DNA from: Microvirga sp. KLBC 81
Lineage (GTDB): Bacteria; Pseudomonadota; Alphaproteobacteria; Rhizobiales; Beijerinckiaceae
Length of the DNA stretch: 64,000 nucleotides
Reading direction: 5' to 3'
NCBI RefSeq assembly: GCF_003075415.1
Contig: NZ_QDAH01000018.1
Coordinates: 1 to 64,000, forward strand
Shown here one piece after another: positions 36,503-45,199 of the stretch (position 1 is the stretch's first letter; each line of letters begins with the position of its first letter). Below the pieces are notes generated by a model, which ran no database searches, was not told where the DNA came from, and worked only from the letters and a program-made list of their open reading frames with translations. The position numbers and the translations under genes are program-made.

Positions 36503-38503
36503 ATGTTCGACAAGATCCTGATTGCGAACCGTGGTGAGATTGCATGCCGTGTGATCAAGACCGCCCGACGAATGGGCATCAAGGCGGTCGCCGTCTATTC
36601 CGATGCCGATAAGGATGCGCTCCACGTGGAAATGGCCGATGAGGCCGTCCATATCGGTCCCGCTGCTGCCGCCCAATCCTACCTGGTGATCGATAAGATC
36701 ATCGAAGCCTGCAGGAAGACCGGCGCCCAGGCGGTCCACCCCGGCTACGGCTTCCTCTCCGAGCGAGAGGCCTTCCCCAAGGCGCTTGCCGAGGCCGGCG
36801 TCGTCTTCATCGGTCCCAACCCCGGCGCCATTGCCGCCATGGGCGACAAGATCGAGTCGAAGAAGGCGGCAGCCGCTGCGAAGGTCTCCACGGTGCCAGG
36901 TTATCTCGGTATCATCGAGGGGCCGGAGCAGGCGGTGCAGATCGCCAACGAGATCGGCTATCCGGTGATGATCAAGGCCTCCGCCGGCGGTGGCGGCAAG
37001 GGCATGCGCATCGCCTATTCGGCGGAAGAGGTGGCTGAGGGCTTCGCCCGCGCCAAGTCGGAGGCGGCTTCGTCCTTCGGCGATGACCGAGTCTTCATCG
37101 AGAAGTTCATCACCGACCCGCGCCACATCGAAATCCAGGTGCTCGGCGACAAGCACGGCAACGTCATCTATCTCGGCGAGCGTGAATGCTCGATCCAGCG
37201 CCGTAACCAGAAGGTCATCGAGGAAGCGCCGTCGCCGCTGCTGGATGAGGCCACCCGCCGACTCATGGGTGAGCAGGCAGTGGCTCTCGCCAAGGCCGTA
37301 GGCTACGATTCCGCCGGCACCGTGGAGTTCGTGGCGGGTCAGGACAAGTCCTTCTACTTCCTCGAAATGAACACCCGCCTGCAGGTGGAGCATCCGGTGA
37401 CCGAGATGGTTACCGGGGTCGATCTGGTGGAGGAGATGATCCGCGTGGCCGCCGGCGAGCGCTTAAGGCTCAAGCAGTCGGACGTGAAGCTCAACGGCTG
37501 GTCGGTGGAAAGCCGGATCTATGCGGAAGACCCGGTGCGCAACTTCCTGCCCTCCACGGGGCGTCTCGTGACTTATCGCCCGCCTCACGAGGGCACGGTA
37601 GATGGCGTGACGGTGCGCAACGATACCGGCGTCTGCGAGGGGGGCGAGATCTCGATCTATTACGATCCGATGATCGCCAAGCTTGTGACCCATGCGCCGA
37701 CCCGCGAGCAGGCGATCGAGGCTCAGGCCACGGCGCTCGATGCCTTTGCCATCGATGGCATTCGCCACAACATCCCGTTCCTCTCCGCGCTGATGCAGCA
37801 TCCGCGCTGGAAGAGCGGCAGGCTCTCCACGGGCTTCATCGCGGAGGAGTTCCCGCAAGGCTTCAAGGCTCCCGCGCCTAAAGGAGAGGTGGCTCTGCGC
37901 ATGGCAGCGGTCGGTGCTGCCATCGACCACCTGATGAACGAGCGCAAGCGCCACATCTCGGGCCAGATGCGCGCGGCGTCCGCTTTCAAGTTCGACCGGG
38001 AGCGCGTGGTGCTCCTCGGATCCGAGCGGCATGACGTGGTGATCGAGGATATCGAGGGTGGTTTTGCCGTTGTGATCGACGGCCAGTCCTGGCCTATCGA
38101 ATCCGATTGGGTGCCTGGCCAGCCGGTCTGGACCGGCACGGTGGGCGGCGAGACCGTTGCGGTTCAGGTGCGGCCCATCCTCAATGGCATTGCGCTCTCG
38201 CACGCGGGCGCCTCGGCCGAGGTGCGCGTCTATACCAAGCGCGAGGCCGAGCTTTCGGCCCTCATGCCCGAGCGTCTGGAAGCCGATACCGGCAAGCAAC
38301 TGCTCTGCCCCATGCCGGGCCTTGTGAAGGCGATCAGCGTGACTCAGGGGCAGGAGGTCAAGGCCGGCGAGCCGCTCTGCATCGTCGAGGCCATGAAGAT
38401 GGAAAACGTGCTTCGCGCCGAGCGTGACGGCACGATTGCCAAAATTCATGCCAAAGAGGGCGATAGTCTCGCCGTCGATGCGATTATTCTCGAGTTCGCT
38501 TAA
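36503..38503 (+). CDS. pccA: Propionyl-CoA carboxylase alpha subunit (biotin-bearing)
   Basis: This 666-residue protein has the biotin carboxylase domain over about residues 1-450: ILIANRGEIACRVIKTARRMG, the GGGGKGMR ATP loop, and EMNTRLQVEHPVTE. A BT-like domain follows, then the biotinyl domain with K632 in EAMKMEN. Together with PccB it carboxylates propionyl-CoA. The ATG at 36503 is selected because MFDKILIANRGE is the family start. A palindromic repeat lies right after the stop codon. Confidence 0.95.
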   Translation: MFDKILIANRGEIACRVIKTARRMGIKAVAVYSDADKDALHVEMADEAVHIGPAAAAQSYLVIDKIIEACRKTGAQAVHPGYGFLSEREAFPKALAEAGVVFIGPNPGAIAAMGDKIESKKAAAAAKVSTVPGYLGIIEGPEQAVQIANEIGYPVMIKASAGGGGKGMRIAYSAEEVAEGFARAKSEAASSFGDDRVFIEKFITDPRHIEIQVLGDKHGNVIYLGERECSIQRRNQKVIEEAPSPLLDEATRRLMGEQAVALAKAVGYDSAGTVEFVAGQDKSFYFLEMNTRLQVEHPVTEMVTGVDLVEEMIRVAAGERLRLKQSDVKLNGWSVESRIYAEDPVRNFLPSTGRLVTYRPPHEGTVDGVTVRNDTGVCEGGEISIYYDPMIAKLVTHAPTREQAIEAQATALDAFAIDGIRHNIPFLSALMQHPRWKSGRLSTGFIAEEFPQGFKAPAPKGEVALRMAAVGAAIDHLMNERKRHISGQMRAASAFKFDRERVVLLGSERHDVVIEDIEGGFAVVIDGQSWPIESDWVPGQPVWTGTVGGETVAVQVRPILNGIALSHAGASAEVRVYTKREAELSALMPERLEADTGKQLLCPMPGLVKAISVTQGQEVKAGEPLCIVEAMKMENVLRAERDGTIAKIHAKEGDSLAVDAIILEFA

Positions 38504-38519
38504 GTAGCACCGTCACAGC

Positions 38520-38624
38520 CCTCATCCTGAGGAGGACCATATGTCCGTCTCGAAGGACGAGGGCGTCTCTAGTGTTCTCTGGAGCATCCTTCGAGACGCC
38601 GCTGCGCGGCTCCTCAGGATGAGG
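38520..38624. repeat. Palindromic intergenic repeat, copy 3
   Basis: This copy has perfect outer arms (38520-38534 and 38610-38624) that extend to GCCC/GGGC, and intact inner arms CGTCTCGAAGG/CCTTCGAGACG. It sits 16 bases after pccA and ends 28 bases before the next gene start. Unlike copies 1 and 2, it lies between codirectional genes. Confidence 0.9.
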
Positions 38625-38652
38625 GCTGTATGCTGGCATGAAGGACAGGATC

Positions 38653-39156
38653 ATGCCCCTCTATTTCGCCTATGGGTCCAACATGGACCAAGCCGCCATG
38701 CTCCAGCGCTGCCCGGCCTCGAAGCCGGTGGGTATCGCGCGGCTCATGCGCCACCGCTTCATCATCTTCGATGAGGGCTATGCGTCCGTGGTGCGCGATC
38801 CCCAGCGCGCCGTCTGGGGCATGGTGTGGGATCTGGCGCTAGGGGACGTGCCGGCGCTCGACCGCTACGAGAGCCTTTCGACCGGGCTCTATACCAAGGT
38901 GATTCAGCCGGTCGTGACGGAGCAGGGGTCTCGCCGCGCGGTCGTCTATATCGGGCGCAGCGCGAAGCCCGGCACGCCGCGACCGGGCTATATGGAAGAT
39001 GTCATCGAAGCGGCCACTCATGCCGGCCTGCCGGAGGATTACATTCTAAGCCTCGGCGTCTGGCTGCCGAAGACCCAAACCTCTGCTGCTCCGGCGCCGC
39101 AGCGACCCAAGGTTCGCCCGCTCTTCGCCGCACCGTCCAGCACGATCCGCAAGTAA
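38653..39156 (+). CDS. Gamma-glutamylcyclotransferase-family protein
   Basis: This 167-residue protein has the AIG2/GGCT-fold opening YFAYGSNMDQAAMLQRCPAS and the later LDRYES segment, with the likely catalytic Glu in YESLSTGLY. Family members cleave gamma-glutamyl peptides to 5-oxoproline, although many are unassigned. I prefer the ATG at 38653 because AAGGACAG is upstream and MPLYFAYGSN is typical; the ATG at 38638 is possible. It begins soon after repeat copy 3. Confidence 0.8.
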   Translation: MPLYFAYGSNMDQAAMLQRCPASKPVGIARLMRHRFIIFDEGYASVVRDPQRAVWGMVWDLALGDVPALDRYESLSTGLYTKVIQPVVTEQGSRRAVVYIGRSAKPGTPRPGYMEDVIEAATHAGLPEDYILSLGVWLPKTQTSAAPAPQRPKVRPLFAAPSSTIRK

Positions 39157-39237
39157 CGCCAAGGAGCGTTGTCCTCTTTCATCAGAACCTTTGCCATAGG
39201 CGCGCGTTGAGTCCGCACGTCGCGTATGGAGTTTGAG

Positions 39238-39648
39238 ATGAACACGAAAACGCACTCGATCTGGAAAGCTTACGGCTATGCCTGGGTGACCTTGGGATTC
39301 TTCTTGGTCTCCATTGTCGGCCACTGGCTTTTCGGCTGGTTTGCCTATGTCAACGATCAGCAGGCCCATGCCCAACCTGTCGAAATGTCCGATTATCTCA
39401 TCGAAATGACGCGAGATACTCTGGAGAACTGGCAGTCCGAGTTCCTGCAGCTTCTCTGGCAGGTCGGCGGCCTTGCAATCCTCCTCTATGTGGGCTCTCC
39501 TCAGTCGAAGGAGGGGGACGATCGCATGGAGGCGAAGATCGACGAGATCCTGCGCAAGGTAGACCCGCAGAATGCGGAGCGTATCATCCAGACCCTCGAT
39601 GAGGATTATGCAGGCCGTCACACCGATGCCCGCCATGCGCATTATTGA
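39238..39648 (+). CDS. DUF6766-like small membrane protein
   Basis: This 136-residue protein has two hydrophobic segments (AWVTLGFFLVSIVGHWLFGW near residues 14-33 and LWQVGGLAILLYVGSP near 80-95). The central WQSEFLQLLWQV motif is that of the DUF6766 family, whose function is unknown. The ATG at 39238 is preferred over 39226 because GGAGTTTGAG then gives a better site. It lies 6 bases before the acylphosphatase gene. Confidence 0.75.
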   Translation: MNTKTHSIWKAYGYAWVTLGFFLVSIVGHWLFGWFAYVNDQQAHAQPVEMSDYLIEMTRDTLENWQSEFLQLLWQVGGLAILLYVGSPQSKEGDDRMEAKIDEILRKVDPQNAERIIQTLDEDYAGRHTDARHAHY

Positions 39649-39654
39649 GGGACG

Positions 39655-39948
39655 ATGACCACGAACCGAGTTGCCCATGTGCTGATCCACGGACGCGTCC
39701 AGGGCGTGGGCTTTCGTGCCTGGGTCCATCATCAGGCGGAGCTGCATGGACTGAAAGGCTGGGTCCGGAACCGGTACGACGGCAGCGTCGAGGCGGTGTT
39801 CTCAGGTCCAGGCGAAATGGTCGAGGTCATGCTCAAGGCCTGCCATCAGGGGCCTGCGAGCTCCTTCGTACAACTTGTCGAGCCCGTGGAGGGCGCAGAT
39901 CACGAACTGGGTGACACGAACGGCTTCGAGGTTCGCAGAAGCGTTTAG
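39655..39948 (+). CDS. acyP: Acylphosphatase
   Basis: This 97-residue protein hydrolyses acyl phosphates such as 1,3-bisphosphoglycerate. The signature is HVLIHGRVQGVGFRAWVHHQA, with the catalytic Arg in GVGFRAW and the Asn in GWVRNRYDGSVEAVFSG. It starts 6 bases after the upstream membrane-protein gene and converges on the rhodanese gene 7 bases downstream. Confidence 0.93.
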   Translation: MTTNRVAHVLIHGRVQGVGFRAWVHHQAELHGLKGWVRNRYDGSVEAVFSGPGEMVEVMLKACHQGPASSFVQLVEPVEGADHELGDTNGFEVRRSV

Positions 39949-39955
39949 CAATCAC

Positions 39956-40360
39956 TTAGGTCTTTAGCCCTTCTTCCACGGGCCCGCCTGCCTTCTTCCA
40001 TGCGGTGAACCCGCCTTCGATATGGGCAACGGGCTTCAGCCCCATATCCTGGACGGTCGCGGCCGAGAGGGCCGACCGCCAGCCGGCGGCGCAGAAGAAC
40101 ACGAAGGTTTTGTCCTGGGCGAAAACCGGCTTGTGATAAGGGCTTTCCGGATCGATCCAGAATTCCAGCATGCCGCGCGGGCAATGCACGGCGCCGGGGA
40201 TGCGGCCCTCCCGCTCCAGTTCGCGCGGATCGCGCAGGTCCACGAATACCACATCCTCCCGTCCGTGCAGCGCCATTGCCTCTTGCGTGGGCAAGGTTTG
40301 AATCTTTGCGCTGGCCTCCTTGAGCAATGTCTTGTAGCCGCGTGTAATGGTCTGAGGCAT
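39956..40360 (-). CDS. Rhodanese-domain sulfurtransferase
   Basis: This 134-residue single-domain rhodanese has the catalytic cysteine in FFCAAGWRS, within the CXXXXR-type loop. The EGRIPGAVHCPRGMLEFW segment and the final GGFTAWKKAGGPVE are also present. It transfers sulfane sulfur, with the donor and acceptor unknown. The start at 40360 places MPQTITRGYKTLLKEA at the N-terminus. Confidence 0.9.
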   Translation of the reverse strand: MPQTITRGYKTLLKEASAKIQTLPTQEAMALHGREDVVFVDLRDPRELEREGRIPGAVHCPRGMLEFWIDPESPYHKPVFAQDKTFVFFCAAGWRSALSAATVQDMGLKPVAHIEGGFTAWKKAGGPVEEGLKT

Positions 40361-40431
40361 GGCTCGGTCGCTCCCCGTTGAGGCTTTCACCAAACTGGGC
40401 ATGATAGCGGCAGAGTCAACGGAGGCGAAGG

Positions 40432-41124
40432 TTGCTCGGGTTCACCTTTCTCGATTACGCGGCGCTGGCTTTCTTCCTTCTGGCGTGGTTCGGTTATCAC
40501 GCCGCGGTTGAGTTCACTGCCCCAGGGCAGAGAAGCCTCAACAAAGTGATGAACCAGTACCGCTTCCGCTGGATGGAGCAGCTTGTGGTGCGCGAGAACC
40601 GGATCGTCGACACCACGATCATGGCCTCCTTGATGAATGGCACGGCCTTCTTCGCCTCCACCTCGCTCATTGCCATCGGCGGTGTGCTGGCTCTTCTGCG
40701 CTCGACGGAAGAGGTTCTTCCGATTTTTACCGAGCTGCCCTTCGGCCCGCCTCCCACGCGGCTCGCGTGGGAGGCAAAGGTGATCGGCCTCGCGATCATC
40801 TTCGTCTATGCCTTCTTCAAGTTCGCGTGGTCGTACCGCCTGTTCAATTACATGGCGATCATCGTCGGCTCCGTGCCTGTGCTGAGGGAAAGCAATCGCG
40901 AGGACGCTCTGGTCGTCGCCCGCCAAGCTGCTGCGATGAATGTGGTGGCGGGCAAGCATTTCAATCGCGGGCAGCGCGCCTTCTTCTTCTCGCTTGCCTA
41001 TCTCGGCTGGTTTATCAGTGCTTATCTTTTCATCGTGGCGACGGCAGGCATCCTGTTCGTCATGTGGCGCCGGCAGTTCCTGTCCGACGCGCGTGACGCT
41101 GCGCTGGGGCGTGACCATGCCTAA
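40432..41124 (+). CDS. DUF599-family membrane protein
   Basis: This 230-residue protein has four hydrophobic segments (residues about 8-26, 60-85, 112-130 and 185-210). The DUF599 features are MNQYRFRWMEQ, ENRIVDTTIMASLMNGTAFFASTSL and HFNRGQRAFFFSLAYLGWF. Function is unknown. The start is TTG at 40432 with GGAGGCGAAGG close upstream. It overlaps the DUF3253 gene by 8 bases. Confidence 0.85.
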   Translation: MLGFTFLDYAALAFFLLAWFGYHAAVEFTAPGQRSLNKVMNQYRFRWMEQLVVRENRIVDTTIMASLMNGTAFFASTSLIAIGGVLALLRSTEEVLPIFTELPFGPPPTRLAWEAKVIGLAIIFVYAFFKFAWSYRLFNYMAIIVGSVPVLRESNREDALVVARQAAAMNVVAGKHFNRGQRAFFFSLAYLGWFISAYLFIVATAGILFVMWRRQFLSDARDAALGRDHA

Positions 41125-41398
41125 GAACGTCAATCCCGAAGAGATTGAAGTTGTCATGCTCGCGCTGCTCAACGAGCGCGGCCCTGGCAAGACCATCGGG
41201 CCGGCGGATGTGGCTCAGGCCATCGGCGGCAATCAGCCGGATGGGTGGGGGCCTCTCATGCAGCCGGTGCGAAAGGTCGCCGTTCGCCTGATGAAGGAGG
41301 AACGGATCGCGATCCTGCGAAAGGGCAGGCCGGTCGATCCCGATGATTTTCGCGGTACCTATCGGCTTGCGCTACCCACGGCGACCGACGAAGGCTGA
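41117..41398 (+). CDS. DUF3253-family protein
   Basis: This 93-residue cytosolic protein matches the DUF3253 pattern: IEVVMLALLNERGPGKTIGPADVAQAIGG, then WGPLMQPVRKVAVRLMKEERI, then KGRPVDPDDFRGTYRL. That layout suggests a small winged-helix fold. It overlaps DUF599 at its 5' end and overlaps the convergent YdcF-like gene by 40 bases at its 3' end. Confidence 0.85.
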   Translation: MPKNVNPEEIEVVMLALLNERGPGKTIGPADVAQAIGGNQPDGWGPLMQPVRKVAVRLMKEERIAILRKGRPVDPDDFRGTYRLALPTATDEG

Positions 41399-42192
41399 GG
41401 CGCAGGAAACAGCTCGTTCGTGCGGCCTGTCAGGTAATAACCGATGAGCCCGGTCCATTCCTTCGTGCCGACATCGAGCCGCCGCAGTCCATCGGACACG
41501 AAGGCAAATGGACGATAGTTGTTCGATGCGCCGCCCGTGCGGAAATCGACCGGATAGGCCGTGACAGGAAAGCCCACCTTCTCGAAGACACCGATAGCGC
41601 GCGGCATGTGCCAGGCCGATGTCACGAGAAGCCAGCGTTCGCCCTCGCGGGGCTTCACCAAGTCTCGTGAATAAGCTGCGTTTTCCGATGTGGTGCGAGA
41701 GCGATCTTCCACGATGATGCGGGCGGGATCGATGCCGATGCTCTTGAAGTAATCAGCGATGATCGGAGCTTCTGCTGCCCCGTCGCCGAATACAGTACCG
41801 CCGCCGCCGGAAATCAGGATGCGTGCCTGCGGATAGCGATGCGCCAGCGCAATCGTATCGAGCACACGCTCCGCGGATTCGTTGGCGACGAGGCGCCCGC
41901 GAGAGATCGAGTCCGAAGCCTCTACGGAGCCGCCGAGCAGAACGATCCCGTCCACCGGCTTTCCGTCGTCTTTGAACGGCGGAAAGCGCTCTTCCAGCGG
42001 CGCCATGAGATAGGTGGCAATGGGCAGAAGACCCAATCCGATCGTCACCAGGGTCATCACGAAGGCGAGGCGAATGCCGAATGCTCTCAGACGGCGGAAA
42101 AGGGCGAGCACGAAGCCCGACAGAATAAGACTCAGAAGCAGGTTGGATGGCGTGGCGAAGAACCAGGCGATTTTCGAGACGTAGTAAAACAC
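41359..42192 (-). CDS. YdcF/SanA-family (DUF218) membrane protein
   Basis: This 277-residue protein has two N-terminal membrane helices and a DUF218 domain with VDGIVLLGGS, ILISGGGG, IIVEDRSRTTSENAAYS and WLLVTSAWHMPRAIG. ElyC and SanA relatives affect envelope integrity and the lipid II supply, and the role here is not known. Its 3' end overlaps the convergent DUF3253 gene by 40 bases. Confidence 0.88.
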   Translation of the reverse strand: MFYYVSKIAWFFATPSNLLLSLILSGFVLALFRRLRAFGIRLAFVMTLVTIGLGLLPIATYLMAPLEERFPPFKDDGKPVDGIVLLGGSVEASDSISRGRLVANESAERVLDTIALAHRYPQARILISGGGGTVFGDGAAEAPIIADYFKSIGIDPARIIVEDRSRTTSENAAYSRDLVKPREGERWLLVTSAWHMPRAIGVFEKVGFPVTAYPVDFRTGGASNNYRPFAFVSDGLRRLDVGTKEWTGLIGYYLTGRTNELFPAPQPSSVAVGSASR

Positions 42193-42217
42193 CAGCCATC
42201 CTTCTGCTTTGGATCAT

Positions 42218-42919
42218 TTAAGCCTTCGACTCGGCCTCGTAGCGGGCCTTCGTCTCGGCATTCGGCGGGTAAAGGCCGGGGAGGGGCACGCCCTTCTCCA
42301 CCTCGCGCATCACCCACAGCTCATAGCGCTCCTGCTCCACGGCAGCCTTGGCGACATCCTCGACCAGAGCGGCCGGAATGACCACGACGCCGTCACGGTC
42401 GGCGACGATCACATCATCCGGGAAAATCGCCACGCCGCCGCAGCCGATGGGCTCCTGCCAGCCGACGAAGGTGAGGCCTGCGACCGACGGAGGAGCAGCA
42501 ATCCCTGCACACCAGACCGGCAGGTTCGTGCCCTCGACGCCGACCGCATCGCGCACCACGCCATCCGTGATGAGGGCCGCGACGCCGCGCTTCTTCATGC
42601 GCGCGGTGAGAATGTCGCCGAAGATGCCGGCATCGGTCACGCCCATGGAATCGACGACCGCGATGCAGCCTTCCGGCATAGCCTCGATGGCCGCACGGGT
42701 GGAGATGGGGGAAGCCCAGGACTCAGGTGTCGCCAGGTCTTCACGGGCAGGCACGAAGCGCAACGTGAAGGCGCGACCCACCATCTTCTCCGTGGCATTG
42801 AAGGCGGGCATCGGCCCCTTCATCCAGCAGCGGCGGATGCCCTTCTTGAGCAGGACGGTGGTGATGGTAGCGGTTGAGGCAGCGCGCAGCGCGTCGGCGA
42901 TGGCTTTGTCGAGGGTCAT
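42218..42919 (-). CDS. RraA-family protein
   Basis: This 233-residue protein has the RraA/HMG-aldolase-like fold. The signatures are EGCIAVVDSMGVTDAGIFGDILTARMKKRGVAALITDGVVRD and IFPDDVIVADRDGVVVIPAALVEDV. Despite the family name, many members are aldolases or decarboxylases rather than RNase E regulators; the Asp in GVVRD binds metal in those. The start at 42919 follows AGGAAA. Confidence 0.85.
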   Translation of the reverse strand: MTLDKAIADALRAASTATITTVLLKKGIRRCWMKGPMPAFNATEKMVGRAFTLRFVPAREDLATPESWASPISTRAAIEAMPEGCIAVVDSMGVTDAGIFGDILTARMKKRGVAALITDGVVRDAVGVEGTNLPVWCAGIAAPPSVAGLTFVGWQEPIGCGGVAIFPDDVIVADRDGVVVIPAALVEDVAKAAVEQERYELWVMREVEKGVPLPGLYPPNAETKARYEAESKA

Positions 42920-43058
42920 GAGAGTTTCCTGACGTTGGGAGAAGCTACTCATAACGGGCGGGCGCGCGGATTGCCACCGGAAGGCCGCTCAATCCCCTGC
43001 ATCAATGTTTCGTCAGATCGATGGTAATATCAGAATGCCCGGCCGTTTGGAAACCCTG

Positions 43059-43637
43059 ATGAAGCACATTCTCGCCTTTTTATTCCTGTGCCTCGCTCCC
43101 ATTGCGCAATCTGCAGCGGCAGCGCCGCTCGAACCTGATGCTGCACGTCAAGCTGCCCAAGGCGTTGTTGCAGAAGTCCTAGACGCTTTGGCGCGAAAGG
43201 ATTTCACGAAGCTCGCATCGTCCATCGGTGAGGAGGGGCTGATCGTGAGCCCTTATGTGATGATCGATGGCGGCGATGTGCGCTTGTCCCGCGCCGAGGT
43301 GGAGAACTGCGCCACGAACCCACAAATGCGGCGTTGGGGCGAGAAGGATGGCAGCGGCGATCCTATTGAGGCCAATTGCAGCCGCTACTTCCACGAGTTC
43401 GTGTGGAATGCGGATTACCGCAAGGCTAACGAGGTGCTTTACAACGAGCCACGCCAGCGTGGGAACGAGATCAACAACAACCACGAATTCGCGCCCAACG
43501 GCATCGTTGTCGAGTTGCACATTCGCGGCAAAAGCATCGAAACCGAGCTGGAATGGAAGATCCTGCGCCTGATCTTCCGCAGGAGCGATCAGGGATTGTC
43601 CCTGATCGCCATCACGCGGGATGTCTGGACGATCTGA
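43059..43637 (+). CDS. Secreted hypothetical protein
   Basis: This 192-residue protein has a signal peptide (HILAFLFLCLAPIAQSAAAA) and no further membrane segments. The mature part is mixed, with a conserved-looking YVMIDGGDVRLSRAEVENC stretch and two Cys. It is likely periplasmic. No family was recognised. It ends at a strong bidirectional terminator facing the isovaleryl-CoA dehydrogenase gene. Confidence 0.65.
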   Translation: MKHILAFLFLCLAPIAQSAAAAPLEPDAARQAAQGVVAEVLDALARKDFTKLASSIGEEGLIVSPYVMIDGGDVRLSRAEVENCATNPQMRRWGEKDGSGDPIEANCSRYFHEFVWNADYRKANEVLYNEPRQRGNEINNNHEFAPNGIVVELHIRGKSIETELEWKILRLIFRRSDQGLSLIAITRDVWTI

Positions 43638-43645
43638 TCGTGCTT

Positions 43646-43687
43646 AGAGCGACTTCCCATTGCTTGGGAAGTCGCTCTCTTCTTTGC
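43646..43687. terminator. Strong terminator between convergent genes
   Basis: A perfect 14-bp stem (AGAGCGACTTCCCA at 43646-43659 and its complement at 43665-43678) with a 5-base loop is followed by CTTCTTT. It serves the upstream plus-strand gene. Reverse use for the minus-strand dehydrogenase is possible but lacks a clear T-run. Confidence 0.85.
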
Positions 43688-43737
43688 TCTGCTGCATTTC
43701 CTGACGGCGAACCGGATCCACTTCACCGAAAAATGCT

Positions 43738-44910
43738 CTAGGCCGTCTTCACGAACAACTCGCGGCCGATCAGCATGCGGCGGATTTCGCTGGTGCCGGC
43801 GCCGATCTCATAGAGCTTTGCGTCGCGCAGCAGGCGGCCTGTCGGGTAATCGTTGATGTAGCCGTTGCCACCCAGAAGCTGGATGGCATCGAGCGCCATC
43901 TTGGTGGCATTCTCGGCGGCATAAAGGATAGCGCCGGCCGCATCCTCGCGCGTGGTCTCGCCCCGGTCGCAGGCCTTGGCCACTGCATAGACATAGGCCT
44001 TGGAGGCATTCATCGTCACATACATGTCGGCGACTTTGCCCTGCACGAGCTGGAACTCGCCGATGGGCTGTCCGAACTGCTTGCGCTCATGGATGTAAGG
44101 CAGCACCACGTCCATGCAGGCCTGCATGATGCCGGTGGAACCCGCTGCCAGCACCGCGCGCTCATAGTCGAGGCCGGACATGAGCACGTTCACGCCTTTG
44201 CCAACCTGGCCGAGCACGTTCTCCTCAGGCACTTCGCAATCCTCGAACACCAACTCGCAGGTGTCGGAACCGCGCATGCCGAGCTTGTCGAGCTTCTGGT
44301 GGGTGGAGAAGCCCTTGAACCCTTTCTCGATGAGGAAGGCGGTGATGCCGCGCGGACCCGCCTCCGGATCGGTCTTGGCGTAGACCACCAGCGTCTCGGC
44401 CGTGGGGCCGTTGGTGATCCACATCTTGTTGCCGTTGAGCACGTAGCGGTCGCCGCGCTTCTCGGCGCGGGTGCGCATGGACACCACGTCGGAGCCGGAG
44501 CCCGGCTCGGACATGGCGAGCGCGCCCAGATGCTCGCCGGAGATCAGCTTCGGCAGATAGCGGCGCTTCTGTTCCTCGTTGCCGTTGCGGCGGATCTGGT
44601 TGACGCAGAGGTTGGAGTGGGCGCCGTAGGACAGGCCGACTGAGGCGGAAGCGCGGGAGATTTCCTCCATGGCGATCACGTGCTCAAGATAGCCCAGGCC
44701 CGCGCCGCCATATTCCTCCTCGACCGTGATGCCGTGGAGGCCCAAGTCGCCCATGGCGGGCCAGAGATCGCGGGGGAACTCGTTCTTGCGGTCGATCTCC
44801 TCCGCGCGCGGCGCGATCTTGTCCTGCGCGAAGTCGCGCACCGTCTCGCGGATGGCGTCGGCGGTTTCGCCGAGGTCGAAATCAAAGGCTTTGCTGGCGT
44901 TCCGTAACAT
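43738..44910 (-). CDS. ivd: Isovaleryl-CoA dehydrogenase
   Basis: This 390-residue acyl-CoA dehydrogenase has the FAD and substrate signatures [13 protein letters not shown] and [13 protein letters not shown]. The catalytic Glu of isovaleryl-type enzymes is in [12 protein letters not shown], and the C-terminal motif is [19 protein letters not shown]. It catalyses the third step of leucine breakdown. It is separated from the carboxylase beta gene of the same pathway by about 8 kb of unrelated genes. Confidence 0.93.
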   Translation of the reverse strand: MLRNASKAFDFDLGETADAIRETVRDFAQDKIAPRAEEIDRKNEFPRDLWPAMGDLGLHGITVEEEYGGAGLGYLEHVIAMEEISRASASVGLSYGAHSNLCVNQIRRNGNEEQKRRYLPKLISGEHLGALAMSEPGSGSDVVSMRTRAEKRGDRYVLNGNKMWITNGPTAETLVVYAKTDPEAGPRGITAFLIEKGFKGFSTHQKLDKLGMRGSDTCELVFEDCEVPEENVLGQVGKGVNVLMSGLDYERAVLAAGSTGIMQACMDVVLPYIHERKQFGQPIGEFQLVQGKVADMYVTMNASKAYVYAVAKACDRGETTREDAAGAILYAAENATKMALDAIQLLGGNGYINDYPTGRLLRDAKLYEIGAGTSEIRRMLIGRELFVKTA

Positions 44911-44957
44911 CGAGTCCTCCTGCCTCCACCCGGCGATCCGCAGAAGACGGATACGCG

Positions 44958-45134
44958 ATGGATGTTTTTATATCAGCCATCCTGGTCAGCATTGCTGTCC
45001 TTTTCAAGCTGGCGCAGGAGAAAAATTGGAGCAGATTCAGGCAGGCGGCTATGGAAAACCATGCTTTCGGCCGCGGAATTCGCCAAAGGTCGGATGAGGG
45101 GAGGGATGCAGGACGGCGTTTCCACAGACTGTGA
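44958..45134 (+). CDS. Possible small membrane peptide
   Basis: This 58-codon frame starts with a hydrophobic segment ([19 protein letters not shown]) and continues with a basic tail. It lies in the gap between the dehydrogenase and RTX genes. There is no clear Shine-Dalgarno, and the frame may be chance. The rest of the 44911-45199 gap shows nothing else apart from an RTX terminator. Confidence 0.22.
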   Translation: MDVFISAILVSIAVLFKLAQEKNWSRFRQAAMENHAFGRGIRQRSDEGRDAGRRFHRL

Positions 45135-45138
45135 CGGG

Positions 45139-45174
45139 AAAAACTCTCCCCCTCACAAACAGGCGAGGGGAGAG
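45139..45174 (-). terminator. Terminator of the small RTX gene
   Basis: CTCTCCCC (45144-45151) pairs with GGGGAGAG (45167-45174). On the minus strand the stem is followed by TTTTT, which marks an intrinsic terminator 26 bases downstream of the 45200 gene. Confidence 0.75.
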
Positions 45175-45199
45175 CAAAGGTTATCGCACTCTCGGACGA

